64,000 nt of DNA from Tepidamorphus gemmatus (GCF_004346195.1 NZ_SMAK01000005.1:1-64000), one strand, 5' to 3'. Positions 41,159 to 51,023 are shown, counted from the first letter of the stretch. Notes: generated by a model from the letters alone, not told the origin. Numbers and translations are program-made.

Positions 41159-43186
41159 TTGCAGAACCTGCGTGTTGCGGTCGATGTCGGTGGAACCTTC
41201 ACCGACATCTGCATCATGGATGAGACGACGGGTCTCATCCGTATCGAGAAGACAGCCTCGTCCGCCGATCCGATCGACGGCATCATGGCCGGTGTCGAGA
41301 AGGCGGGGATCGAGCTCGACAGGGTCGCACTGTTCTCGCACGGCACGACGGTTGCGACGAACGCTCTCATCACCCGCCGCCTGCCCCGCACCGCGATGGT
41401 CTGCACCAAGGGCTTCCGCGATGTGATCGAGATCCGCCGTGCCAACAAGGAGGATCTCTGGGACACCTACAAGGACGTGGTCAGGCCCTATGTGCCGCGC
41501 CGCGACCGGCTGGTCGTCGTCGAACGCGTCGACACCCAGGGCAACATCGTCACCCCGCTCGACGAGGAGGGAGCCCGCAACGTCGCCCGCATCCTCAAGC
41601 GGCGCGGCGTAGAGGCCGTCGCCGTCTGCTTCATGAACGCCTACATGAACGGCGCCAACGAACGGCGCATGAAGGAGATCCTCGAGGAGGAGCTGCCCGG
41701 CGTGCCGGTGTCGATCTCCTCCGAGGTACTGCCCGAGATCTTCGAGCACGAGCGCTTCTCGACCACCGTCGCCAACGCCGCGTTGAGCCCTGTGGTGGTA
41801 AGCTATACCGCCCGCCTCGGCGAGCGGTTGAAGCAGGAGGGCTACCAGCGCGACCTGTTGCTGCTGCACACCGGCGGCGGCGTGATGACGCCCAACTCCG
41901 TCAAGGACTTCGCCGCGCGGCTGGCCGGCTCCGGCATCGCCGCCGGCGCGATCGCCAGCCGGCACATCGCCATGCTGTGCGGCTACCGGAACTCGATCGG
42001 CCTCGACATGGGCGGCACGTCGACCGACGTCTCGATGGCCTATGAGGGCAATCTGCGCGTCACCAAGGACTGGTACGTCGAGTACGGCTATCCGATCCGC
42101 TTCTCCTCCATCGAGGTCCTGACCATCGGCGCCGGCGGCGGCTCGCTGGCCTGGACCGACGAGGCCGGCTCGCTGCGCAATGGCCCGCAGTCGGCCGGCG
42201 CCTACCCCGGCCCCGCCTGCTACGGCAACGGCAACACGCAGCCGACCAACACCGATGCCAACGTGGTGCTCGGCCGCCTCGGCACCAGTCTCGCCGGCGG
42301 CAAGATCACGCTCGATCCGGCGCTCGCCGAGGCTGCGGTCCGCAAGGGTGTCGCCGAGCCGTTCGGGCTCGAGCTGCACGCCGCCGCCGACGCCATCATC
42401 CGCGTCGCCAATGCCAACATGTCGGATGCGGTGCGTCTGATCTCGATCAGCCGCGGCTACGACCCGCGCGACTTCGCGCTGGTCGCCTTTGGCGGCGCCG
42501 GCGCGCTGCACGGGGTGGCGATCGCCCGCGAGCTGTCGATCCCGACGGTGATCGTTCCCCCCAATCCCGGCGTCACGTCGGCGCTCGGCTGCCTGCTGGT
42601 CGACATCCAGCACGATTTCTCGGAAAGCTATCTGAAGGCGGCTGCCGAGGCCGATCCTGCCGACATCGAGGCTGCCTTCGCGCGCATCGAGGCCGAAGCG
42701 ATCAACCGTCTGGCCCATGAGGGCGTTGCGGCCGACGACGTGATCCTGCAGCGCTCGATCGACATGATGTATCAGGGCCAGTGGCGATCCCTGGCGGTCA
42801 GTGCGCCGCGGCCGATCACATCGGTGCCAGCGCTGATCGAGGAGTTTCATCGCGAGCATGCCCGCGAGTACAACTTCCGCCGCGACGACGCTCCCGTCGG
42901 CCTGTTCCGGCTGAACCTGAAGGCGATCGGCGTCGTCCCGAAGGCCGAGCTCGCGGTTCACGAGCCGACCGGCCGGACGCCCGAACCGGTCTTGCGCCGG
43001 CCGGTCTGGTTCGATGCTGAGCAGAGCCTCGACACGCCGGTCTACAACCGCGACGACCTGCCGGCCGGACTGGAACTGCAAGGCCCGGCCATCGTCGAAC
43101 AGGTCGATTCCACCGTGCTGATCCCGCCGGGAACCACGGCACAGGTTGACAAGTACCTCAACATCATCATTCGCGTGAAGGACTGA
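41159..43186 (+). CDS. hyuA: Hydantoinase/oxoprolinase family protein, subunit A
   Basis: The protein has 675 residues from TTG at 41159, with GAGGAGAGGA just upstream. ATP-binding features of the ASKHA fold are VDVGGTFTDICIMD, FSHGTTVATNALITRR, IGLDMGGTSTDVSM and FGGAGALHGVAIARE. HyuA-type subunits, with HyuB, use ATP to open cyclic amides such as N-methylhydantoin, 5-oxoproline or caprolactam, or to carboxylate ketones. The substrate here is unknown. It is followed after four bases by hyuB. Confidence 0.9.
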   Translation: MQNLRVAVDVGGTFTDICIMDETTGLIRIEKTASSADPIDGIMAGVEKAGIELDRVALFSHGTTVATNALITRRLPRTAMVCTKGFRDVIEIRRANKEDLWDTYKDVVRPYVPRRDRLVVVERVDTQGNIVTPLDEEGARNVARILKRRGVEAVAVCFMNAYMNGANERRMKEILEEELPGVPVSISSEVLPEIFEHERFSTTVANAALSPVVVSYTARLGERLKQEGYQRDLLLLHTGGGVMTPNSVKDFAARLAGSGIAAGAIASRHIAMLCGYRNSIGLDMGGTSTDVSMAYEGNLRVTKDWYVEYGYPIRFSSIEVLTIGAGGGSLAWTDEAGSLRNGPQSAGAYPGPACYGNGNTQPTNTDANVVLGRLGTSLAGGKITLDPALAEAAVRKGVAEPFGLELHAAADAIIRVANANMSDAVRLISISRGYDPRDFALVAFGGAGALHGVAIARELSIPTVIVPPNPGVTSALGCLLVDIQHDFSESYLKAAAEADPADIEAAFARIEAEAINRLAHEGVAADDVILQRSIDMMYQGQWRSLAVSAPRPITSVPALIEEFHREHAREYNFRRDDAPVGLFRLNLKAIGVVPKAELAVHEPTGRTPEPVLRRPVWFDAEQSLDTPVYNRDDLPAGLELQGPAIVEQVDSTVLIPPGTTAQVDKYLNIIIRVKD

Positions 43187-43190
43187 CCCG

Positions 43191-45161
43191 ATGGCCGACA
43201 AGACCGTTCTCGATCCCGTCACCTTCGAGGTTCTGAAGAATTCCTTCATCACCAGCGTCGATCAGATGGCGGAACAGATCCTCAGGACCTGCTACTCCTT
43301 CGTGATCTACAACCGCGACTTCTCCGACGCCCTGCACGACGCGCAGGGCAACTGTGCCGCTCAGGGCAACCAGGACATCGCGGTTCACGTCGGAACCCTG
43401 CATTTTACCTGCAAGGACGTGATGCGCGTCTTCGAAGGCGACATGCATCCCGGCGACGTCTACGCCATAAACGATCCATATGCCGGCGGCACCCACTTCT
43501 CGGACGTACGCCTGATCCGTCCGATCTTCGCGGACGGCAGGATCATCGCCTTCAGCCAGTCGAACGGGCACTGGTCGGATGTCGGCGGAAGCGTTCCCGG
43601 CTCCTTCGACGTCACCGCCCGAGAGATGTTCAAGGAAGGCCTGCGCATCACCCCGGTCCGGCTGTTCGACAAGGGCCGGTTCTGCAAGGACGTGGCGATG
43701 CTGATCGCCAACAACACCCGCGACCCGGCCTCGATCATCGGCGACATCCATGCCCAGGCCGAGGCGACGGCGGTGTGTGAGCGCGAGATCCTGCGCCTCG
43801 TCGGCAAGTATGGCCGCGAGACCGTGGAAACCGGGCTCGCCGCGGTGCAGGACTATGTCGAACGCGCCATGCGCCAGCGCATCGCCGCACTGCCCGACGG
43901 CGAGTGGGAGACGCAGGACTTCATCGACCGCGACCCGGCCGGCGACGAGGGACTGATCCCGATCAAGGTGAAGCTTACCATCAAGGGCGACAAGGTGATC
44001 TACGACTTCACCGGCAGTCACCCGACCATTTCCTCGATCTACAATTCGGCAGCCGGCGCCACCTTCTCGGCGGTGGCTGCGGGCATGAAGACGTTCTTCC
44101 CCGACCTGCCGCTCAACAGCGGCTTCTACAGGGTGTTCGAGATCATCGCGCCGGAGGGCTCGATCGTCGATGCCCGCTGGCCGGTCGCCGTCACCGGCTT
44201 CCTGATGCCGTTCGAGAAGATCATGAACGCCATCTACGAGATGTGGTCGAACATCATTCCCGAGCGGGCGATCGCCTGCGCCTTCAATCTCGAATACCTG
44301 CTCACCGGCGGGCTTGATGCCAGGCGCAAGGACAAGCCGATCTTCATGTTCTACGACTGGCTGCCTGGTGGCTGGGGCGGACGCAACGGCAAGGATGGCA
44401 GCAACGTCACAACCGCCTGTTTCGGCACCGGCCTGATGGCCCAGCCGGTCGAGGGTCAGGAGCGGGCCAACCCGATCCTCACCACCGAGTTCGAGATCCT
44501 CACCGACTCGCCGGGGCCGGGCAAATGGCGCGGCGGCGCCGGCGTCCGCAAGACGTCGGTGATGCTCGAGGCCGAGAAGACGGTGATCTCCTACATCTGC
44601 GACCGCGAGCGGGCGATCGTCTGGGGGATCGAGGGCGGCCTGCCGTCAATGCCGCACGGACTGAGCCTGAAGCGGGCCGGCGCCGACAGCGAACAGTGGC
44701 TCGGCTCGGTATTCTCCGACGTGCCGATCGGCCCCGGCGACGAGTTCAGCCGTCCGACCGCCGGCGGCGGCGGCTTCGGCGACCCGCTGGAGCGCGATCC
44801 CGAACTGGTGCTGCAGGACGTCATCGACGACTATGTCTCGATCGAGCGGGCAGCGCGCGATTACGGGGTGGTGATCGAGGCGGTCGATCCCGAGATCTGC
44901 GAATACCGGATCGACTACGCTGCCACCGAGGCGGAGCGTGCCTGCATCCGCGATCTGAGGCACGGCTGGCTCGCCACCGACCCCGAGAAGGTGGCGCAGA
45001 TGTACCGCGACGGCGAGATCGACACCTTCGACGTCGTGCGGCGCTATGCCGTGGTGCTCGACTGGTACACGGGCGAACTGCTGCCGAAATCCACCGCACA
45101 GTTCCGCGAGATGTTCCACAAGCGGTCTGCCTCGAAGTGGGCCCGGCCGGCGGCAACCTGA
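43191..45161 (+). CDS. hyuB: Hydantoinase B/oxoprolinase family protein, subunit B
   Basis: The protein has 656 residues, full length for the family. Motifs include LDPVTFEVLKNSFITSVDQMAEQILRTCYS, FSDALHDAQGNCAAQGNQDIAVHVGTLHF, DPYAGGTHFSDVRLIRP, GHWSDVGGSVPGS and TAGGGGFGDPLERDPELVLQD. It is the catalytic partner of the A subunit. The C-terminal 100 residues continue beyond the core, as in acetone carboxylase-like relatives. Confidence 0.92.
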   Translation: MADKTVLDPVTFEVLKNSFITSVDQMAEQILRTCYSFVIYNRDFSDALHDAQGNCAAQGNQDIAVHVGTLHFTCKDVMRVFEGDMHPGDVYAINDPYAGGTHFSDVRLIRPIFADGRIIAFSQSNGHWSDVGGSVPGSFDVTAREMFKEGLRITPVRLFDKGRFCKDVAMLIANNTRDPASIIGDIHAQAEATAVCEREILRLVGKYGRETVETGLAAVQDYVERAMRQRIAALPDGEWETQDFIDRDPAGDEGLIPIKVKLTIKGDKVIYDFTGSHPTISSIYNSAAGATFSAVAAGMKTFFPDLPLNSGFYRVFEIIAPEGSIVDARWPVAVTGFLMPFEKIMNAIYEMWSNIIPERAIACAFNLEYLLTGGLDARRKDKPIFMFYDWLPGGWGGRNGKDGSNVTTACFGTGLMAQPVEGQERANPILTTEFEILTDSPGPGKWRGGAGVRKTSVMLEAEKTVISYICDRERAIVWGIEGGLPSMPHGLSLKRAGADSEQWLGSVFSDVPIGPGDEFSRPTAGGGGFGDPLERDPELVLQDVIDDYVSIERAARDYGVVIEAVDPEICEYRIDYAATEAERACIRDLRHGWLATDPEKVAQMYRDGEIDTFDVVRRYAVVLDWYTGELLPKSTAQFREMFHKRSASKWARPAAT

Positions 45162-45178
45162 AGCAAGACCGAAGCTGG

Positions 45179-45214
45179 CAGCAGTCCGGGGCGAGACCCT
45201 GCCCCGGTCCGCTG
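45179..45214 (+). terminator. Hairpin after hyuB
   Basis: CAGCAGTCCGGGGC and GCCCCGGTCCGCTG form a 14-base stem (12 pairs) with an 8-base loop 17 bases after the hyuB stop. No U-run follows, so it may act as a processing signal or a weak terminator and not as a full intrinsic terminator. Confidence 0.4.
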
Positions 45215-45344
45215 CGATGCTGCCACGTAACCGCGACACCGGATTGTGTTTGGACGGCCCGGCGCAGCCATTATCATCGGCTGTCCGGGCCGCTTCGCAG
45301 CCGCGAAATGCCCCGGCGACGGGATCAACACCGGGAGGCGGAGC

Positions 45345-46304
45345 ATGTTCGTGGCCTTGAAATCGGAAGACTTCGATCCGGAGCGACGGGTCGACGCGTT
45401 CCAGAGCGCCGCGGAGAACATCTGCAAGCTGCAGATCACACCGGCAGAGGACCGTGAGTACCGGTCGCAGACGATGATCGCGGTCCTGCCCGATCTCGTT
45501 CTCGCCGACACCTCACATACCGCCTGCACCACGCTGCGCACATCCGAACTGGCGGCCGAGACCGGCGACAATCTGCTGATCCACATTCCACTCGCCGGCG
45601 GTTTCGAGATCTGCCAGCGCGGCGGCGACACCGTTGCGTGCGGGCCGGGCGAGGTTTATCTCGATCCGACCGAAGTGCCCGGGATCGCGACCTTCGCCGG
45701 GGCGCGGGCGAATGTCCTCTACATCTCGATCCCGCGGGCCCTTGTCGCCATGGCGGGGGCAGTTCCCGACACGGGGCTCAGGAACGTGACGGCGCTGACG
45801 CCGCAGTGGCGGCTGCTGCTCGGCTATGTCCGCTGCCTGCATGCCGAGCTGCCGCATCTGCCGCCGGAGCAGGCAACGCACTGCGCCGCGCATGTTCATG
45901 ATCTTGCGGTGATGGCGCTCGGCGCCAGCCGCGATGCCGCCGAGGTGGCGGCTGGGCGCGGCGTCCGCGCTGCGCGGCTCAGGGCGGTCAAGGACGACAT
46001 CGAACGCAATCTGGTCGCCTCGTCACTGTCGGCCGAGTGGATCGCCGCGCGGCATGGCATCTCGCCACGCTACATCCGCGCGCTGTTCGCCGGCGAAGGC
46101 ACGTCGTTCGGCGACTACGTCGCGAACCGCCGGCTGTTGATGGCGCGCCGCATGCTGAGCGATCCGTCGCAGGCCGCGCGCAGCATCAGCGACATCGCGC
46201 TGAGCGCCGGCTTCGGCGACCTCTCCTGGTTCAACGCCCGCTTCCGGCGCGCCTTCGCGATGACCCCCTCCGAGGTGCGGGCGCAGGCGAGGAAGAACCT
46301 CTAG
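45345..46304 (+). CDS. AraC-family transcriptional regulator
   Basis: The protein has 319 residues and starts MFVALKSEDFDPERRVDAFQ, with GGGAGG upstream. The N-terminal sensor is cupin-like (LLIHIPLAGGFEICQRGGD, CGPGEVYLDPTEVPG). The C-terminal DNA-binding domain contains SAEWIAARHGISPRYIRALFAGEG and SISDIALSAGFGDLSWFNARFRRAF. It is the second AraC regulator flanking the hydantoinase genes. Which of the two controls them is not clear. Confidence 0.87.
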   Translation: MFVALKSEDFDPERRVDAFQSAAENICKLQITPAEDREYRSQTMIAVLPDLVLADTSHTACTTLRTSELAAETGDNLLIHIPLAGGFEICQRGGDTVACGPGEVYLDPTEVPGIATFAGARANVLYISIPRALVAMAGAVPDTGLRNVTALTPQWRLLLGYVRCLHAELPHLPPEQATHCAAHVHDLAVMALGASRDAAEVAAGRGVRAARLRAVKDDIERNLVASSLSAEWIAARHGISPRYIRALFAGEGTSFGDYVANRRLLMARRMLSDPSQAARSISDIALSAGFGDLSWFNARFRRAFAMTPSEVRAQARKNL

Positions 46305-46459
46305 CGTCTCCCCGCCCGCGCCCGATTGGTGCCGCCAGCCCCAGGCGACAGTTCCGTTCTCCCCAAGACTGTCCCACGCCGGCCACGTACGCTTCCGAGC
46401 AGTCGTGTTCGTGGCCGGCCCTGCAGCTCAGGGTCGGCCGATCCAGGGATGGTCGCGCC

Positions 46460-48859
46460 ATGCACGGACGCTTTGCAGTCTTCGGGGCGGTGCTTGCCGT
46501 CACTCTCGCCCTCGCCGGCTCGGGTCGCGCCGAGCCCTTCGAGAGGGATACCGACCGGCCGGGACACGACATCGCCCGGATCGAGACCTCGGACGAGACC
46601 GCCTGCCGCCAGGCCTGCATCCGCGAGCCGGCCTGCGCCGCCTTCACCTTTGTGCCCCATGACGGGCGGACCGGCGCCTGCTGGCTGAAGGATGTCGTGC
46701 CGCTGGCGTATTCGGTGCCCGGCATGGTCTCCGGGCTGGTGACGGCGGCCGACCGGCAGCCGGCCCAGACGTCCCCCGCACCCCCAATGCTGGATCTGGC
46801 GGCGTCTGCGGCCGGCGCGCTGGGGTGCCAGCAACTGGTGAGTGCGGTCGTCGAGGCCGGCCGGGTGACGCTTCAGGGCGTGCATTTCGACTTCAACCGC
46901 GCCACGATCCGCCCCGACAGCCTGCCTGCACTGATTGCCGCGCGCGATGCGATCCGGACACTTGGCGGCGAATGGACGCTCGAGGGGCATACTGACAATA
47001 TCGGTGGCCGCAACTACAATCTGCGTTTGTCGATGGCCCGCGCGCAGGCGGTGGCCGACTGGCTGGTTGCGGCCGGGATCCCGATCGCTCAGCTGCGGTC
47101 GGAGGGGTTCAGCTTCGACAGGCCGGTCGCCGACAATGCCACCGACGAGGGCCGCGCCCGCAACCGCCGGGTAGAACTGGTCGCCCGCACACTTCCGCCC
47201 GGCACTGCCGGATTCGGTGGCCCGGCCGGCGTGGAGCCAGAGGGCTGCGCGGCGACGGCTGCCGAGGCCATCGCCGATGCCGCCGCATCCGGTGACGGCA
47301 GGCGCGAAGGAACTGATGCCGCCGCATCCGGCGAGGCCGTCGCGGGCGACATCGCCGGGTTCGATCGCGTCGCCGGGCCGGAATGGCTGCCGCATGCCTA
47401 CCTCATGCCGACGGGCCGATCCGCCGGCCCGCTCGGCGCCAGCTTCGAGATGGTCGATCTGGGACTCGGCGGCACGGCCCGCATGTGCCAGTCGATGTGC
47501 CTGTCCGAGGCCGGCTGCATGGGCTGGAGCTTCGAGCCGCAGGGCAGCAACTTCGTCGCGACGGGCCGCTGCTTTCGATGGGGCAGCGCAGCCGAGCTGA
47601 CTCTGCAGCGATCCGGATGGGAGCCATACTTCGCAGGCCTGAAACCGCAGGCGACGATCCTCGAGGTCGGCTCGGAAACGATCCTGGCCGAGATTGCCGA
47701 GGACGAGGCAGAACTCGCCCGATTCGCGGCCGCCGCCTCGATCGTCGCGCCGGCAAGCGTTCCCCCCGGGGCCACCTTCCCGGTCCGCGTGACGGGCCCC
47801 GGCCTGACGGGAGACTGGGTGGAGGTCTCGGGTATCGACGAGACCGGCGAGCCGTATGGCGGACTGTCCTGGACCCATGTCGAAGGCGCTGGTGGAACGG
47901 ATGGCGTCGTCGTCGAGCTTACCGCGCCGGAGGCGGGCGACTATGCGCTGCGCTACGTCGTCGAGCATCCCCGCGCCGGTCGGAGAATCGTCCACGAGGC
48001 GCCGCTGAGGGTCGAGGACAGCGCACCGCCGCCGGTGCTGCCGCCGGCGCAGCGTTCCGGACTGGCACCCATGCACTCGTCGCCCCGAAGGACCACATCG
48101 ACATCCGGGGGAGCCGCGCCTGTCGGCACCCCGTCCTTCGAGACGGAGGGGATGGGCGAGGACACCGGCTACTACTGCCCGGCCGACGCCCTGCCCTGCC
48201 GGTTCGAGGACGAGGCGACCGGGCTCGTCTTCCTGCTAATGCCGGGCTTCCACATCGGTTTTCCCTACGTCTACGAGACGGCAGCCGGCGTCCGCGCCGC
48301 CCTTCCCTCCACCTCGATGGTCCGCAGCCGGGACGGGCAACCGGTCGCCGCCCTCAATCCACGCCAGTGGCCAGCCGATCTCGGCCCGTGCGAGATCGGC
48401 CCGGCTGGTCAGATCTGTCTCCACGCACCCGGAGGCGTCGAGACACTGGATCCGCAGGTGCGGACTGCCTTCGGGGTCTTCACGGCCTCGCTCGGCCTCC
48501 TGGCGCGCAGCAGTACCGAATCTCCGCTGCGTCCGGCTGTCGAACCGGCCGCGGCCGAGCCAGACCCCGGCGCGGCTTTCCTCCGCAACTTGATCGGCCG
48601 GAGCAGCATCGGCGCTGCGATCGGCGAAGCGGCGGGAGAAGATCCCGACACGGAGCGGATGCTCAAGGTGCTTGGCAGCATGGTCGGCCTCGGGGCCTCC
48701 GCCCCCGCAGGTCCGACGCATCGCATCGACGCGGACGCACCGGCAGCGGCCCCGCCTGCCCTGCAATCGCTGCGCGGCGCCCGTCTGGCGACCGGTGGCA
48801 TGAACGCTGCGGAAATCCGCGCACTGCTGCTGCCGCAGGCTCCGGGAGCAGCCGAATGA
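46460..48859 (+). CDS. Exported PAN/OmpA multidomain envelope protein
   Basis: The protein has 799 residues. A signal peptide (1-24) leads into a PAN/Apple-like domain with three to four cysteines (ETACRQACIREPACAAFTFVP ... GACWLKDV). At about 120-245 lies an OmpA-type peptidoglycan-binding domain (HFDFNRATIRPDSLPAL, LEGHTDNIGGRNYNLRLSM with the Asp and Arg that bind diaminopimelate). A second PAN-like unit follows (MCQSMCLSEAGCMGWSFEPQ), then an immunoglobulin-like segment (PGATFPVRVTGPGLTGDWVEV) and a novel C terminus. It probably anchors to peptidoglycan and displays binding modules. The next gene overlaps it by four bases. Confidence 0.75.
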   Translation: MHGRFAVFGAVLAVTLALAGSGRAEPFERDTDRPGHDIARIETSDETACRQACIREPACAAFTFVPHDGRTGACWLKDVVPLAYSVPGMVSGLVTAADRQPAQTSPAPPMLDLAASAAGALGCQQLVSAVVEAGRVTLQGVHFDFNRATIRPDSLPALIAARDAIRTLGGEWTLEGHTDNIGGRNYNLRLSMARAQAVADWLVAAGIPIAQLRSEGFSFDRPVADNATDEGRARNRRVELVARTLPPGTAGFGGPAGVEPEGCAATAAEAIADAAASGDGRREGTDAAASGEAVAGDIAGFDRVAGPEWLPHAYLMPTGRSAGPLGASFEMVDLGLGGTARMCQSMCLSEAGCMGWSFEPQGSNFVATGRCFRWGSAAELTLQRSGWEPYFAGLKPQATILEVGSETILAEIAEDEAELARFAAAASIVAPASVPPGATFPVRVTGPGLTGDWVEVSGIDETGEPYGGLSWTHVEGAGGTDGVVVELTAPEAGDYALRYVVEHPRAGRRIVHEAPLRVEDSAPPPVLPPAQRSGLAPMHSSPRRTTSTSGGAAPVGTPSFETEGMGEDTGYYCPADALPCRFEDEATGLVFLLMPGFHIGFPYVYETAAGVRAALPSTSMVRSRDGQPVAALNPRQWPADLGPCEIGPAGQICLHAPGGVETLDPQVRTAFGVFTASLGLLARSSTESPLRPAVEPAAAEPDPGAAFLRNLIGRSSIGAAIGEAAGEDPDTERMLKVLGSMVGLGASAPAGPTHRIDADAPAAAPPALQSLRGARLATGGMNAAEIRALLLPQAPGAAE

Positions 48860-49608
48860 TCGGTCTGCGCTTCGTTATCACGGCCTTTGGCCTCTGGCTG
48901 ATCGCGCCGCAGGCCGCCACCGCCACCACGACAGTCGCAACCTGCAAGCTCGGCGGATGCCAATGCAGTCTCAGCCCGCTTGCAGCCGAGGACATCAGCT
49001 TCGTCTGGGGTTTCGAGACGCCCGCCATCGCACCGACCGATCTGTCCTCGGCGACACTGGTCGTCGATCTCGATCACGATGCGGTCTACTGGACGGACGC
49101 ATCGCGCCAATCGATCGACCGCGCCTATCAGGGCGACGGGAACTGTCCGATCGAGCTGTTTGCGGACGACGCCGTCATTCCCCGCGACGGGACCTGGCGC
49201 TGGCAGGTGACCGGAACGTCGATCGGCGGTTGCCCGCCGATGCTCGCCGCCGCCCTCGGCACCAATCTGCCAGACAGCCACATGGTCCGAGTCGACTGGG
49301 GCGGCCGCTTCGATCCGGCCCTGCTCGCCACCAGCCCGGAAATGTCCGTCTATCGCTGGCGCGACACCGGCGGCAACAGCGCCGCGAGCGAGCCGCTTGG
49401 TGGCCGCGACTGCGACGCCGGCACCTGTTCCTCCGTCTGGGTCCGCCTCTGGATGACCCTGATCACGCCGGAGACGATCCGCGGCCACATGGTCCTGAAG
49501 ACCCGCGCAGACCCCCCGGATCCGGCCGGCGCAAACGTGCTCGCCGCCATTGGCATTGGCGCCTGCGACGTTGTCGTCGGTTACCGGATCGACCACATCG
49601 CGGACTGA
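48856..49608 (+). CDS. Exported protein of unknown function, partner of the PAN/OmpA protein
   Basis: The protein has 250 residues with a signal peptide (1-24, ending TATT). The mature part is rich in cysteines (TCKLGGCQCSLSP, GNCPIELF, GGCPPML, RDCDAGTCSS) and beta strands, consistent with a disulfide-bonded periplasmic or surface protein. No known family is recognised. The ATG overlaps the stop of the PAN/OmpA gene (ATGA), so the two are translationally coupled and probably function together. Confidence 0.65.
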   Translation: MIGLRFVITAFGLWLIAPQAATATTTVATCKLGGCQCSLSPLAAEDISFVWGFETPAIAPTDLSSATLVVDLDHDAVYWTDASRQSIDRAYQGDGNCPIELFADDAVIPRDGTWRWQVTGTSIGGCPPMLAAALGTNLPDSHMVRVDWGGRFDPALLATSPEMSVYRWRDTGGNSAASEPLGGRDCDAGTCSSVWVRLWMTLITPETIRGHMVLKTRADPPDPAGANVLAAIGIGACDVVVGYRIDHIAD

Positions 49609-49662
49609 CCGAACCGACCGTCGGTACCGGAAGACGCCGTAGCCCGGCTCGGCGAGACCGCT

Positions 49663-50035
49663 TCATGTTCTGACCGAAAGCGCATCCGGCGTCGGCGATG
49701 CAGTTGCTGCCCTCGCCGGGTTGAATCGTGGCGGCGAGTGCTCCGATCCGTCGCCAGCTGGCCTCGACCGTGCATCTCCGGGCGATCCGCGTCTGGTGTC
49801 TGATCCTGGCGAAGGCCTGGCCGATCGGGCCGTCGAAGACGCAGGCAGCGGGGAATCGGTGGCAGCGCAGCGCGCCGAGGAAGGTCAGCGTGCGCCAGTG
49901 GCCTGTGGCACGACGGCCCGAAGCCATTCGCCGTCTGCCCCCATCCGTGCGGCGGCGCCATGAGGGTCCCGATCCGGGTCTCGTCTCGGGAGAAGATCCG
50001 TTCGTCGTCGTGCTCATGATGGCTCCACCTCCTCA
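49663..50035 (-). pseudogene. Decayed IS630-family transposase
   Basis: On the minus strand the frame reads DETRIGTLMAPPHGWGQTAN, then after a frameshift GHWRTLTFLGALRCHRF, CVFDGPI, and QAFARIRHQTRIARRCTVEA, followed by SWRRIGAL. These match successive parts of IS630 transposases (TNMA..GW, HWKTMTFLAALR, DGPIN, FAKLKH, RTVEA.WRRIG). The central catalytic DDE part (VMDNL, LPKYSPDLNPIE) is deleted. It fills most of the 563-base stretch between the previous gene and aioX, leaving little promoter space at the right end. Confidence 0.65.
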
Positions 50036-50171
50036 AGGTTTGGAGCCTCCGCCAAACCCGGCGCGGTTCACATGGCCCCGGGAGCCATCCCATCTCATGG
50101 GTCATGGCCACGGACAGCACCTTGCGTGCTTCGGGATTGGATCGCTAACATTCCAGCGGGAGAGGATGCCG

Positions 50172-51023
50172 ATGAGGAGGAGAACGGTCCTTGGCGGGAT
50201 CGCATCGAGTGCGATCATCGCCATGCCGGCGCTCGTGCGAGCCGCGGCAGCCTTCCGGCTGGGGCTGACACCTGTCTTTCTCGACAACGACGCCGTGGTC
50301 ATCGAGAGGCTGCGAGCGGCGCTGTCGGAAGCCCTCGGCGAACCCGTCGAACTGGTCCAGCGCAGGACCTACCAGGAAATCACGGCGGCTCTTCTCGACG
50401 GAACGCTCGATGCAGCCTGGATCTGCGGCTATCCCTTCCTGCAGCAGCGCGAAAGGCTCGAGCTGGTTGGCGTTCCCGTCTGGCGCGGACGACCGTTCTA
50501 TCAATCCTATCTGATCGTCGGCGCCGATGACGAGGCGCAGTCTCTGGCGGATCTGCGAGGCGGAACCCATGCCTTCTCCGATCCCGACAGCAATTCCGGA
50601 TACCTCGTGACCGCCTCCGATCTCAGCCGGATGGGCGAAACGCCTGAAGGGTTCTTCTCGCGGACCATCTACACCTATGGCCACAGGAATGTCGTGCGCG
50701 CCGTTGCGGGGGCGCTGACGAGATCGGGCAGTGTCGATGGCTATGTCTGGGAATCGCTTGCTTTGGTGGAACCTGCCCTGACGGCGGGCACGCGCGTCAT
50801 CGCCCGGTCCGAATGGCTCGGATTCCCGCCATTCACAGCGCGCGCGGATCGCCGCAGCTCGGCCGAGGTCGAAGGATTCGCCGAGGTTCTGACGACCCTC
50901 GAGGCGACACCCGCCGGCAAGGATATCCTGCGCCTGCTGTTCCTCGATCGCATCGTGGCCGGCGATCCTGCATGGTTCGACGGCATCGCCTTGCGGATGG
51001 CCGATGTGAGGGCGCGCCGATGA
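50172..51023 (+). CDS. aioX: Periplasmic arsenite sensor AioX (PhnD-like binding protein)
   Basis: The protein has 283 residues with an arginine-led signal peptide (MRRRTVLGGIASSAIIAMPA). The PhnD/TctC-like binding fold has FRLGLTPVFLDNDAVVIERL and DGTLDAAWICGYPFLQQ. Cys85 in AWICGYP is the likely counterpart of Agrobacterium AioX Cys108, which binds arsenite. AioX binds As(III) and signals through AioS/AioR. ATG at 50172 is preferred over 50166 because GGGAGAGG then lies at good distance. It overlaps aioS by four bases. Confidence 0.85.
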   Translation: MRRRTVLGGIASSAIIAMPALVRAAAAFRLGLTPVFLDNDAVVIERLRAALSEALGEPVELVQRRTYQEITAALLDGTLDAAWICGYPFLQQRERLELVGVPVWRGRPFYQSYLIVGADDEAQSLADLRGGTHAFSDPDSNSGYLVTASDLSRMGETPEGFFSRTIYTYGHRNVVRAVAGALTRSGSVDGYVWESLALVEPALTAGTRVIARSEWLGFPPFTARADRRSSAEVEGFAEVLTTLEATPAGKDILRLLFLDRIVAGDPAWFDGIALRMADVRARR

